NCBI GenBank assembly: GCA_963513935.1
Contig: OY740768.1
Span: 47,029,142 to 47,093,141, forward strand
From: Aphrophora alni
Taxonomy: Eukaryota; Arthropoda; Insecta; Hemiptera; Aphrophoridae
Length of the DNA stretch: 64,000 bases
Reading direction: 5' to 3'
Shown here: positions 48,971-62,435 of the stretch, piece by piece
How positions within the stretch are numbered: the stretch's first letter is position 1
How the letters are laid out: each line of letters starts with the position of its first letter
Notes under the pieces: model-generated
Told to the model about the DNA's origin: nothing
The model's input: the letters and a program-made list of their open reading frames with translations, nothing else
The model's database searches: none
Position numbers and translations under genes: made by a program

Positions 48971-50223
48971 GAAAGATCGTGAAGGGAAGCAACGAATTGA
49001 AAATTGTTAGCAAAGGCAATCCTAAGGAAACATTATTTCTTAGATTCTAATTAGGATATAGATGAATGATAACCTTTTAATCAATCTAGGAATCAGGAAC
49101 TATTTTTTTTTTGCTTACAAGTCATTTACTATTCGGCTATTAAAGCAATTAATTTCACCCAGCTATACTGTAGAACGGGTTCTGTACTAATTCAAGTTAT
49201 CTGTAAATAGTAGCATAAATCATTTTGTATCTTATTTTTGATTAATTACTTATTCTTCCGTGTTGTATGATATACCATTTTACTAAAAACTGAAATGTTC
49301 TTGTAGCATAAAAACAAAGTTACAACACAAATACCAGACAGCATTGAGAGTCTGTTGATGGATAAATTCCCCACTGCCCTTTAGATAAATAAAATAGTTA
49401 AATTAAAGCCTTTTCCCTGTGTCGTTTAGATAATGACTGTAAATGCGTAGTGGGAGCAGTCTTTTATTTGTTTTAAATTACTGAAAATATTTATTTATTA
49501 GTACACAATAAACCTTTGAACTTCCATAGACGGCACGTATTAAATATAAAACTAATTAACTCAAATGACAACGATTGTTCCTATACATTCATATTGCTGC
49601 TATAGTTAAAAATTCACGTTTCAATATATTGACAAATTAAATAAACTTCTGAAAATTAAAAACTGAAATCGATGAAATTTCTTTCACAACTCAGAATAAA
49701 ATATTACAATTCATCAACTCAGTAACGTATGATAAACATACTGCAGAGAAAAGTATACTTAAAATTGCAAAGTTTGATACTTTATATATATATTTGCATA
49801 ACTTTCAAACGCCTTCTCATATAAATCTTTTCAGAGAAGATTGTTTTATACTATTTGAAACGAAAAAAAGACATTTTATTTTCTCATGCGTCTATTTACT
49901 TGAAAGTATAAATTATAGTTAAATAATTGAATTTGAATTATTATTTTCTCTAAGTTATCTTCTTTGAACGTAGATAGATAATCTGATAAAATTATCAAAC
50001 AAAAGTACAAACAAGAATGATGTTAATATGTTACCAGGGGACTTAAATTTAAGAAAGGCGGAACCAAAATGGTAACAATGTTTAGAAATTAAAAAAAAAT
50101 TAAAAGACAAAAACAAATTTAGTGATTAACAAGGCTCAAGTTTATTGAAACAAAAGAAATTTCGACGTTTCAGATTTTATCATTTACAACTGAGAAAGAC
50201 ATCCTAAGACAAAATTATCATAA

Positions 50224-50560
50224 ACAGCTTATGATTAACAATATTATAACTAATAATAGTTATACGCCCTTAATGCAAAATATTATAATTTAATAAAAAA
50301 AAAATTAATCAATAGATTCTGAAAATTTATCCCCCCCTTTTTAGTTTATATATTTTATAGTTACAAAATTTAACAAAAGACAATGAGCACAGCTTAACAA
50401 TTAACAGGATTATAATTAATCCAAAAAAAAAATTATACGCCCTTAAATGTAAAAATTACAAAATAAAAAAAAAGATGAAAAGATACTGATATTTATTCCC
50501 CCCCCCCCCTTTTTGACTTTATGAAAAGATAGTTTTTTTTTAAAACAGTTACATAATATT
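50224..50560 (+). repeat. Imperfect 165-173-bp tandem duplication with poly-C
   Basis: Two units share ACAGCTTA, ATTAACA, ATTATAA, TTATACGCCCTTAA, an A-run and TTTAT-C(n)-TTTTT in order. ACAGCTTA is at 50224 and 50389, TATACGC at 50261 and 50434. The poly-C runs differ in length (about 7 and 11). About 60 bp upstream, the minus strand reads CTGAAACGTCGAAA, similar to the sequence around Penelope-like ends. Confidence 0.7.
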
Positions 50561-53500
50561 ACTTATTTGATAAATTTCTTAAATGCTATTTGGCCAATAA
50601 ATATATATATGTTTTAGATAAAAGAATTTATTATGGAAAGAGTAGTTTATTTTAAAAGAAAAGAAAGAAAATTTTGAATATTAAATTTTTAAATTGACGT
50701 CAATTATTTTAATTTAGAGAATAACCTCTTGGAGGTTGTTAGGACCGAAAGTTTGCATGCAGGCTCCACCCAAATTTTTTATATATTTTATAATTAACTA
50801 CACAAGTCTACATCTAAAATATAGTTTTTTAAGAAAACATATTCGCTGAAATAAATTTAGGCACATATACAATATGAGTTTAATTAAAGTTCTATAAAGT
50901 CAGTTTTTTGTAACATCACTTTTGTGCACGTGAAACTCTGAAGCTATGTTGAATAAAACGTGTTTTGTTAACAGGACGAAACATGTTTAGATCTTTTGCT
51001 GTGTTTCTTCTACCAGCATATTAGCTATGGCAAAAAACATGTTTTTTAGCGTCTGTACAAAATCAGACATGTTTTAGCATTAATGTTCATTATTAAAGCA
51101 AATATCTGGTTTTTTGTCAAAATTAAAGAAAATTGATTGTATAACAGAAATTCGTTAAGATTGTACTTAAAAGCTTCTTAGATGATTGTAAATCTATTTA
51201 TATATATTTAATTTTGTTTGAAACAAAGCTTGTATAAGACTTGCAAAGATTTGCAAAAGTCTGTAAAACGAAATTTTCTGATTTAGAACAGATTTTTCCA
51301 ATTGTTTTATATTTGACATGTTCAATAAGATATTTTGATCATTTAAAGTTCAACATTAGTTTGCACCTATTTCACATAATTGTTCAAAACTCAAAATGTG
51401 CCTTTGCAAGGTTTTGTAAAGTATGTCTTAACAAAAGAAAATTTTTATAATCATTGAGTTTCAAAAGAACATTGAATATTAAATAAAACATGAAATACAT
51501 ATTTTAAAAATACATGATAATTAATAAATTGTTTTAAAGCATTAACAAAAATTTAATATATGATAAAATCTGTAAAGCTTAGTACCTGGAAAATCCTGTC
51601 GCAGATCACGTGAGCTTGTGCCGAAAAAATAATTTATTAAACATTTTAAACTAAAACGCACAAACTAAATTTTAACATATCGTTGAAACTGAGTTGCAAT
51701 TTTTGAAGACCAAGTAAGAAAATTTATCTCTAACGTAACTATCTAAAAAAAGTCAGGCATTGTGAGTGACTACAGGTAGACTAAGCAACCGGTATTAGAG
51801 AAGATAGGCTGTCTTGCCGTTGTACTTTACCCTCCGCTATCGTACGATCATTAGTTTTGGACAATCTCGGCAGGTGACAGCATCTGTCAAGCAACGGAAG
51901 TTGTATGTGTGGAAGTTGAGTGAATGACGTTTTATTTCAGAGGTGATTTGAATTTGAATGCTACAAATATATGGAATACTTTAGTCTTGGTAAACCTTTC
52001 ACATAATTAATACTTATTAAAACAATACCTCACGAAAACTAAGTACAATTCTATATGAATTGTAACGAAGTTATTGTATGCTGTAATTACAATAACCAGA
52101 AAGATGTAGAAAGAAACAATATTTTGAAATGACGCTATCAAGCTTACGTTAATTAAACGGTATGCTATTACTTATATTATTTAAATGTTATGAAATGTAA
52201 AAATCAACCAAATGCACCTATTCTCAACTTTGTTCCTTAAATAAATTTTATTTTACAAAACTATTTGAAAATAGTAAAATATTAACACTCTTATATTTTG
52301 AGAGTCCTGAAAGTTATATTGATTTTGTCATATTGTAATATCTATGAAATATATTATTTACACATTAGTGAAATCCGTCATGATTTTACGATGTAGGGTC
52401 TATGTTATATTTGAAAGTTACATATTAGCCATCCTGATATAGATTGATGGACTACCCTTTAATTATTACTGTTTCATTGATACTCTTATAAATTTATAAT
52501 GTTGGTGAAATAAGACAATATTTAGTAATGAATTTGGAATATTAAATTTTTATTTATTTGTAAATACAACTTTTCTTAATCACTAAGTACATATACCAAC
52601 TGAGAACCATTATTCTCCCAACATTGTTAATTCTATAATTATTTCTCTATCTCAATATTGAGAAACATGTTGCTGTTTTATTATATATTATGTTTACGAT
52701 ACAACTGTAAATAAAGCACAGAGTTTATGACTTACATTTGTATTTATGACGTTGTAACTGCAGACAAATCGTTTGTACATTTATAAATTAAGGAGGTACA
52801 ATGTTACAACTCTTATGTTTATAATATTACATGTATTAAAATTTATCTCTTAATATATCAAAATTCAAAGTTTAATACTTATGGTTGCTAAAGGGAATAT
52901 CAAGCCTAATATTTGAAACTAAATTTAAAAAATGTAGACTTAAGTTCAACATGGTTAGACTCATTACTTTAAAGTAAAGTTTCTTACCTTTGTTTCCGTC
53001 AAGTGGCCTCTTTTTTGACGGAAACAAAGGTATGAAATTTATTAAAAAATAATAGTGACCTGGATACTGAAAATGAATTCATAATTACTTTAGGTCAAAA
53101 TCCGTTGAACGGTTTTTAGAATTACTTAAGATAATTTTCCAGTTCCTATACAATAATTCTCACGTTCACTGACACACATATTTTATTTAGTATATTTTTG
53201 GTGTACACAAGCATTATACAAAATAATTTCAAACAAAGAACAAGATCTTCAGTAATAATAACAATAGGCGTGAGCTGAATACCACAAGATGGAGGTGAAA
53301 CATTTAAGCTTTTACTCACAAAATTGATCTGATAATTGGAACAATATAATTAGATATGATCCCCGAACTTTTAATTAATTAGGAAGAAAACATAGGCCTA
53401 AGTAATTATGTACACCGAAACTTCTTGTTTCATTTTACAAATTAATTACTATAACTGTAGACTTACTTCTAAATAAACAATTACCTCAAATCAGCTGTTA

Positions 53501-56500
53501 ATTTAGAGAAGTTATGTTTGAATACATTTGTTGGTATAGAAACCTGATGTAATTAAAATAAAATATTGAAAATAGGAGGGGTGGGGCAATTAGCGTTGTA
53601 GGCGTACTTGATATTGATATCGTGATTGATATTGATTAGTGGATACTGTTGAATAAATACTCAGGCCAATGGAAGTATTCACTTCAATAAATAAAATCAA
53701 TAAAACCATACCTTCTACTAGGAAGACATTGTCTAAATTAAAACAAGATTTCTAGTAAATAATAATAATCAAAACAGATATTTTCAATTTAATGTATAAA
53801 TATGTTTTATTGTTTAAAATTTATTATTATGGATCATTTTTCCATTAACAGATTTGAAGTCAATACAGATTGTTATTTCGAAAAAAAGATGCTAAAGTCC
53901 ATCTAGTTTTACAGTTTTGATTACAATCGTACCTAATTTTCAACAGTAAATCTTGTTCTCTCATGGAGTGAAGTGAATAACATTTCTACGTTCAGAAGTA
54001 GAGGACTTTAGATAAAATAACCCTTCTGACAGTTTAGTTCTGTGTTGAAATATTACATTTATATCTTTCCTGCTGTACATTTTTGTGGATCATTGTTGCA
54101 GTGATGTATCTGTTGCACAAAAAAAAATGCAATGAGGTAGTAAAATCATGTCATTCTACTATAAACATTTTACAGACACGTATTTGCGTACTTTATATTA
54201 AAATGTTGTTTAGGTTTAGACTTAAAATTTTACCAAGATATATTACAACAAATTAGTTTTGTGTAATTTTCTTTATTATTATTATAAATATCAATTCTAT
54301 GTCCTTCTCTCCAAATAAGTACAAACGAATTTATAAATTATAATTTCCATGATCACTAGTGTAACATAATAGCTTATTTTATACACCTTGTCAATGAACA
54401 CACATTAAACATTAAAGTCAAGTTCTTTCATTAACTCAGAGTAGGAGAATTATAAAACAGTTGTTTTGCTGAATCAATTGTATTTACGGTGTTACAGTAA
54501 TGGAGGAATGAATAACCAAAAATATTAATATTACAGATTGACAAGTATCTGTAAATTGACAAATTTAAATAATTTTTAGTAAATTCAAAAATAAGAAATA
54601 AGGAAATGAAAACATACAGTGTAAATGCGTTATTAAACCCTGTATATAGTTTAGTAATATAAATATAAATATAAATATTTATATTTGTTTATTGAATATT
54701 ATTCAAATTAAATTTGAATACCTTGAGTGTTTCCTTCTGTAATACCTTGGAAATATATGGAAATATCATGTACATTACTCTATATATTAAAACTTGTCGA
54801 GATATATTATATTCACGACTTGAATATAATTAGGTATAGTAGTAGCAAGCAGTTTCTAATCTCATAACATGTATAATGAAACTAAGAACTCATCACTTGT
54901 AGAAAGTTGATAAACTAATTAGAAAACTGATTTTATGTTTCTATGTATTTCATGCTTTACCCAGTTATTAATTTTAAAGTAACCTAATTCCGTTAATCCT
55001 TTAAGATGAAATACGGAATATTCCTGATATTAACTTTTATAAGTTACTACGCTTAAAGTTATTCTCGTCTTAAGACGTACATGACACACTCACTTACAAT
55101 ATATCTGCATTATGAATTCAATTTTATAAATATATATTTCCTTTTATTAAGTTGATAGTTTTATCTGGACTTTTAATACAAACTGTAAACAAACATGCGT
55201 TCAATGTCGTTTAAGTTCCTTTTTATAATACGAATTCCATGTCATCCGAATCCTCCAAATAAAAGAAAAGGATTATGCCTATATAGTGGATAAATCGTGG
55301 GCATATTAGGTTCCTTGTGATTTTTATTATTTTCCACCAAGTTTGTAATATTTTACGCAAATTAATTTTAATCTTTTCTATGTATTTCCTCGTCTAAAGA
55401 CATTTTGAAGGAATAACATATGCACAAAATATGCTTTAATACTTTTTATTACATCCTGTATTACTTATAATATTGCATATTATATTTGCACTTTTAGGGC
55501 CATTATTTAACAAAAAATAATTGAATATTGATTATTGAGATCTTTGAAACATATTTTAAACGTAATACAGTAATTTAGGATATATTGAATGCCTCCCTAT
55601 GGAATTTTGTTATGTTAAATATTCATTCTCCAATATTTGTTTATGTAGTACTAATATAAATAGTAATGTAGTACTCTCGAATAATAGTATTATTGTATTT
55701 CCAGAATTAGTAGACAATTATTTTTGTATTAATTAAATCCGAAATATTAAACATCTCAATATAATTAATACGATATACGATATTTAGGTGATTTTCAATA
55801 CACGGGTTTAGAGAACTATATAAATTTCATTCTGAATAGAGTGCAGTATGTTAGAGACCTGTCTGACTTGGAGATTCTGTAACACAAAGCATTATTTTAA
55901 TATTTATTAATACACTCGTTTTACAGCATTCAGATACATTAAAGTGGTGACAAAAACATTATATAGCAGACTGGGGAAGTTATTTTTCCTACAAGAACTC
56001 GAAGTTCATGCTGTACATAAACTACTTCGTGCATGAACTGATTAAGAAATACAATCATGATAATACTTGGAATTTAAATGATCTTTGTCATATGTTTATT
56101 TTATTTAATTCTAAATAAAATTATATTTTTATTCAAGATAATGATGTTTATAAATAAATATTTAAACATTTTAGCATATATTGTTTTAAATCATTCAAAA
56201 ATATCAGGGAATAAAATACAATATGTATGTAACAAATCTATAAACGCTATCTTACATTCACTAAATGAATAACAATATTTTATGTGGGGAATACTGTGAA
56301 TATATGTTATATACCTGACAGCTCTAAAAAATCCTTTATAAAACTGCAAATTATTTTAGTTGGTTTATCATTTGCAATTATCAAAACAAAATATCGGATT
56401 TGGCAATTGAAGTGTATTATATATGTATTTCTTCACTTTTAGTACGCATAGTGCATGATGATTTATGTAATTGAGATTTTATTCTAAAATACTACCTTAC

Positions 56501-57340
56501 AAAAAGTTCTACCAACAATCGGGTCCATATATCGATACATATAATAGTCAACATATCACATACATCGGTTCGCTTGAACTTTTGCCAATGTTAATATTGG
56601 CATTTACAGACTGTCGTATTTTTTTTATCATATTCATGCCCTTATATATATGAACAATTATAATATCCATGGTTTACACACATTTGAACATAATCTGTTA
56701 ATTACATAATTAGATTTAAGAGGAAACAATTTAGAATTATTCGTTTAACTTTAATCTACACAAATATAGCTAGAGCACTCATCATTTCCCTTTATATAGT
56801 CAGACATATTTGCTTTTATTGATATAAAATATCCTATTATATATCACAATATAAAGTATATCACATTAACTTTCTCCAGTTAAAAGGATACGGTTTTCGG
56901 GTTTGAGGCTTTCAACTCTTTTTAGAAGACAATATTACAGTATACCTAATGAATGTTGTTATTATATATTTCCAAACGTTAAACATTTATTTTGTGAATG
57001 TAGTTTCAATATTAAAGTTGGTTCTGTATGAATTGAATTAATATAAAATAACTGTCCTTTATAACTGCCTACTTCTTTTCACAGTTCTTACGACATATAA
57101 ACATACTACAATTTTTTATACCTAATAAAACAAAGTAAACAATAACCTAATAATAATTATTTACGAACATTCTTCGAAAATATCTTTCAAAAGAGTAGGA
57201 GCAATCTGCATGGTCTGGATTTCGTCTCAGTAGTCAGTGAGCTACAAATGTCCAGTTACGGGTGTTATGCTATAAATTTGTGACATTTATTAGTGATGTG
57301 TTTCTGTGTGTCTTGTGAATTTAGTAAGAAATTGTATGAC
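50561..57340. other. AT-rich spacer, nothing recognised
   Basis: A GC-richer patch at 51780-51910 has no recognisable domain. Short frames at 51241-51450, 56078-56272 and 56471-56653 look like chance. A hairpin at 52985-53032 is listed separately. Confidence 0.5.
52985..53032. repeat. 18-bp-arm hairpin, possible MITE remnant
   Basis: TACCTTTGTTTCCGTCAA at 52985-53002 and its exact complement at 53015-53032 flank a 12-base loop. Its size and perfection suggest two terminal inverted repeats brought together by an internal deletion, or a palindromic insertion. No duplication is obvious at the flanks. Confidence 0.6.
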
Positions 57341-57347
57341 TTAATGA

Positions 57348-57496
57348 AATGGAAATAATAAACGATTATTCAATTCCATAAAAGAGCTTTATTTGCGACA
57401 TATGTTTCGCCGTTAGGCATTTTCAAGCAACTAAATTGAAAACAAAACATAATAAAGCTCTTTCGTGGAATTGAATAATCGTTTATTATTTCCATT
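57348..57496. repeat. Inverted repeat with 46-bp arms around a hammerhead-like motif
   Basis: The left arm (57348-57393) and right arm (57451-57496) match as inverted copies with two differences. The 57-base centre holds the minus-strand hammerhead-like motif at 57393-57430. The right arm is followed by the palindrome TGGAATTCCA. Confidence 0.85.
57393..57430 (-). ncRNA. Hammerhead-like motif with degenerate core
   Basis: On the minus strand, stem I is TTGC (57430-57427) with GCAA (57396-57393). The core reads TTGAAAA, so C3 and G8 are substituted, followed by T. Stem II is GCC/GGC with loop TAAC, then GAA. A 4-bp stem III (ACAT/ATGT) and C17 at 57397 follow. Fold and spacing are right, but the two core changes should abolish cleavage. 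Confidence 0.45.
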
Positions 57497-59282
57497 ATCA
57501 TGGAATTCCATCATGTACCGACTGTTGTAACATTAAATTATGACTTAATGAAGCCATCAATACGTATAATTCTTACTACTAAAGAGAAAAAAGCACCATA
57601 AAAGCGGTATGTCAATAAAATATATAGAATTAGACGTTTAGGAAGTTGCATAAGAAATAATAAATGGTGTCTTACATGCATATCTCAAAATGAAAGCAAT
57701 CATTTTTCAATACGAACTGCCTATATTAAAACTAAACTTAAGTTTTATGGTTCGTTTAATCATATATGTCTTGTGTTTACAATTTACTAACGAACTTTAT
57801 GTTTTGTTTTTTGTATGCGACTCTTAAGAATTTTACTTAGGACATATAAACTACACGTTTGGATAAATTTTGATTAACATTTTTAGGGATTTTTTCCATA
57901 TATCACATTATAAGAAAGTATTGTTCATTTATTTCCAAGTTTCGACCAACTATCGAATGGGAAATTTTTAGGAAGTTGGCGAATAATACATTAGGTTCGG
58001 ATCCTATGGAACAATATTTGAGCAGATATAAAGCAAAATTGCCAACTATAAATAATGAAAGTTGTATATACTTATCGTTGTATTATTATTTCTTCTAAAG
58101 TTTTGTATTTATATAACATCCACAGTACACTGATATTGTTTACGGAACGACTAAATATAAATGATACAATATGAAACTGCGGTATGCAAATTATAACGAG
58201 AGGGTGTTTGTGAAGGAACAAAATAATGTATTCATTATCACTTAATTATTTTATTTAAATCAATGATACCTAGATTATCATTATGACAAAACATATTGAG
58301 ATATCATGTTGGGACCCAAAAAATATGAGTTAAGCTGTATAATGTGCTATTTAATAACATGTTCTACATAGTTTTTTAACGCCAATCTCGTGAATAAATA
58401 TTGATTTTGGTTATAATTTTTCAATTTTCAAGCACCAGGATATATCTTCCAAAACAAGTTTAATAAGTAAGAATACATAAAAGAATGTGGTGCATTTTTG
58501 GGTCCATAAATATGGTTAAAAACACTAAAATCAATTAATACAATAATGCAATCAAATGATAATCTTAAAATCAGCTTTATATATAACTTATATTGTGTTT
58601 TGCCTTTTAGAAAGGGTTCGATAATTTTTCTTTTAAAATATTTCATCAAAATAAAAATCTATTAGATTTTCTACATCTTATTAATTGTTTATATCTCACA
58701 CCTAACTCTATTCCTTTCAAATCCTTTTTCCTTATATTCAATCACTACAAAATTATTAATAGCTTTGCAAATATAAAATCTAACAGCTTCTAATCTTTAT
58801 ATTCTTTTATTGACTAATATTGTTTTGGTACTACGCAACCATCCGATATAATAATCAATCAAATACACAATTCTTTATTCCTATTCAAGGAAGCTTGTTT
58901 AACATAAATTTACATTTTTTTTACAAGTCTCCAAAATAAATTTGCAATATATTTTAATAAAATATCTTCTATCTCTGTCTGATGTAACCTACTTTATTAT
59001 AATTGACAGTTTGTAAAACTTCTGAGTTGTAAATATTTAAGAAGTTGTGCATAACTGAAGCAGCATAAATTATGTAAAATCGACTACTTAAGATAAAAGT
59101 TGTGGATCGATACAAAGAAACTGTTCTCTCCGAGAAGTGCCAATGTCATAAATTAATGATGAATTTATGTATTAGATAGGACAAATATACTACGGGTATA
59201 TGTCATTATAAAAAGACAAAATAGTTAATTTAAAATGATGAATGGGAATTTACACTTACAAATTGGAATTTACGTTGTTATA

Positions 59283-59286
<4 letters not shown>

Positions 59287-59343
<57 letters not shown>
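59287..59343. repeat. (TA)n microsatellite
   Basis: A TA tract of about 57 bp. A second, shorter TA tract lies at about 59586-59615. Confidence 0.95.
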
Positions 59344-59347
<4 letters not shown>

Positions 59348-59581
59348 TGTCCTGAAAAAATAGTATATGTGCTTTTAGAGAACTGAAATGAAACATAAAA
59401 AACCGTCATTAATTTTATCCAAAATTAAACTGAAATTATAAAAAAATGTTTATTGTAAGATAAAGTAATTAAAACAGTATGAGGAGTGTTTTCTGTAATA
59501 TTTCGTTTATTAAAATTTTATTCTTAACAAAATAGAAGATATAAAATTATGCCAAAAATGAAAATTTATAATATACGTACA

Positions 59582-59619
<38 letters not shown>

Positions 59620-60095
59620 AAAATTCGCTTACTTGGTGATAATAATTAACAATATTAACATTAATAATTAACTAGCTGACCTACAAATAGTATTGCAATA
59701 AAGATTTTTACGGAAATTTATGTGTCCATGAATTTATTGACTCTACAAAAAAGATATATAAAAAAAGTGTGTATTCTGTTTCCCCAGATAAAATTTTAAC
59801 AGAAATGAAAGTTATGTTTTTACATAAGTAATTTAATAAAGGTAAATGATAAAAATCCAAGCACTTTTATATAAAACGATATGAAGTGTTAACGGATATT
59901 ATTACAACAGCTAAATTATAATTATGAAAACACATTGTCTTCTTTGCTATGTTTCATTGTATATATCATTGTTGCTACATTGCTATTGTTATTTAAACAA
60001 TAGTGACATTTTATTTCGTCTTTCATTGAACTAAAAAACAAAGCAAAAATGAAACACAAGCACAATATTTAATAAAATTCTACAATTTATTGATT

Positions 60096-60622
60096 CTTGC
60101 CGACCATGGTTTTGTCAGTTACTGCATTTAAGAAGCAGTTTTTTACAGATTAAGGAAAAATAATAAACAAGACAATTTAAATACCTATACTTTACATACA
60201 ATATAATTTTATGGTAGAAGTGGTGCGGGGGGGACTATGGTCATAGTGACTAGACATAGGTTGAAGGAGATGGGAATTTGAAAAAAAAAATCTACCTAAT
60301 CGTTCAATACCAAACACGTATATTTACAAAATTATCACTTATTATATAAAGTTCACAAACCATTTAATTTCCTACGTTTTGCATTAAAATTGAAAATCAT
60401 TAAAAAAAAATTGTATGTAAAGTATGTGAAAGTAATGTGTGAGTAATAAATATTGTGAGTAATAAATATTGTGTCAGTATCGAGTGAAAAGTAAAGGTAT
60501 TTTCCAAACGATAAACGGTAAAAGTAAACAGTAATAATTATATGTTTTCTAATATTTTTTCTTAGTTTGTATTAAGCTGTCTAGTATATTATGCCGTATA
60601 TGGCGAAACCATGGTGGGCAAG
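60096..60622. mobile_element. Possible MITE with imperfect terminal inverted repeats
   Basis: The 27 bp at 60096-60122 (CTTGCCGACCATGGTTTTG...) and at 60596-60622 are inverted copies with about five mismatches, enclosing about 470 bp of non-coding DNA. No target-site duplication was found. Both arms centre on ACCATGGT, a palindrome, which raises the chance of coincidence. Confidence 0.3.
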
Positions 60623-62257
60623 ACCAAATGAATTGTAGATTATTATTAAATATTGAGTTTATGTTACATTTAACATTTAACCTTCTGTAGTTAATATAAC
60701 ATATATAAACTAAAATATTAATAATTATTATGAAAACTTTAACCCCTATAGGGTATTTTACATATAAAAGTTCTGTAATATGGATCTATGTTGTTTTGTT
60801 TATTTTCAACTTCATTTACATTCCAATTGCTATATTTGTAAGACACATTTTTATATACTTACATTTCCAACCATAGCGTACTGATTTATTTATCATTTTT
60901 CAACCATCAATTGTATAGAAGCTACCATTTATGGATATGTTGGTTTAGTGTACTGATATGATACACCACCATCATTTGTTCAGAGCCCGATATGTCATAA
61001 AAAACATGTGAATACACAACATATTTCCACCCCACACTCTCTGAACTCATCTCATGTCTTTTGGGCGTAACCTGAGCAGAACACTATTTTACAGCTGTCA
61101 TTTTGGACAGACACCCTTTTGCTTAAACCTTTTTGTAGCCGAGTGTGCTTTGTTTTAGTTGTGTTCATTGTATTTTTCCCCCTGTTATTGTCGTAAAATA
61201 AAACGTCGTTAATATATCGCTCACTCTATTTATATTTATTTTATAATAAGGGAATATAAAACGGTATTGAGAGAGAATGCTATTATTACGATTTGTTTCT
61301 CTCATTAGAGGCTACATTTGAACGAAATATAATCAAAGTCGCTAAAACGCATTTAACACAATTGCTCCAACCCTTAGGTGAGAGCTCAATAGACACAAAA
61401 CAAACATCAAATTAAAAGTTATGTTTACAGTCAGGTATTTCCAAAACAATCATATCTACAATAATCTAGCATTTTCTTAACCTTTTGAAAATACAATTAA
61501 CTTTAGATGTGTTAAATCCTCCAGTAAATTTTTTCAAATTTGTTTGTTTGTTTATAATCTTTCACATAGAGAATGCAGTGACTAGTTTCAACTACACAAG
61601 TTCTGTCATTTAGGAAAAACTATATCTATAAAATTAGCCCACATGTATTTCGAGTATGTTGTTAAACTCCCATATAAGTTAGATTATGGAAAATATTTAG
61701 TGTCTGGATGATATTTAAGGAGCAACGGAGAATGTGTGATGTATTTCAAGTAAGTTATATTATTTAAAGAAACTACAGACATACACAAAGTTCAATATAT
61801 TTTTATTAGTTAAGTGTTTGCACATAAGCAGGAAATGGAGATAATAATGGTAATTATAATAGTTTAGTTGAAAGATTTTTTTAACGAATCAAGAAGACAA
61901 AATTAAGTTATTCAGTAATAAATGTTTGGTGATTATTATTTAAAAAAAAATTGTATGTGGGATTTATATTGATGAGTTTTTCTTTAAACAATTTGAAATA
62001 TAATAATAAAACAGTTGGAGTGGTCAATGAAACGTAATTAATATATCATTTATAAAGTAAATAAACAATTTAAATAATAATACCTAATATTAAAATGATT
62101 GTAGTTTCATTAACAGGCAGAACGTCTTTTCTTTTATCATGACATGTCAATATCAATGCATTGTTATATAATGTGACTAACTGTATTACCCCCAGTAACT
62201 ATATCTTAGAAAACCCATATGTAATATAGTTCTACTCTACTGAATTTTCTAATTAAC

Positions 62258-62435
62258 CTAACAAGCAAAGGGAAGATGTGAGCAGGTGTACTGAGCTATT
62301 TTACAATGAGAAGCAAACATAGATTTCATTAGAAGAGAGCTTGTACAATGTACACAGGCAAACATTAAATATAAGTGTCTGCCCATTAGTTATAACAATC
62401 CATTAGTTTTCAGTAAAACATACAACCAGTTATAC
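62258..62435 (+). repeat. Dispersed repeat A, copy 2
   Basis: This is the partner of 25194-25364, same orientation, with shared blocks GAGCAGGTGTA, AATGAGAAGCAAAC, ATTAAATATA and CATTAGTTATAA. The two copies lie 37 kb apart and differ by scattered substitutions and small indels, so the repeat is old. Confidence 0.75.

Larger units (their letters stand above)
47544..50120. other. AT-rich spacer with GT-rich and TA tracts
   Basis: It contains a degenerate GT-rich stretch (about 47580-47650), two long TA tracts and a (CA)n run at 48897-48922. No gene was recognised. Confidence 0.5.
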
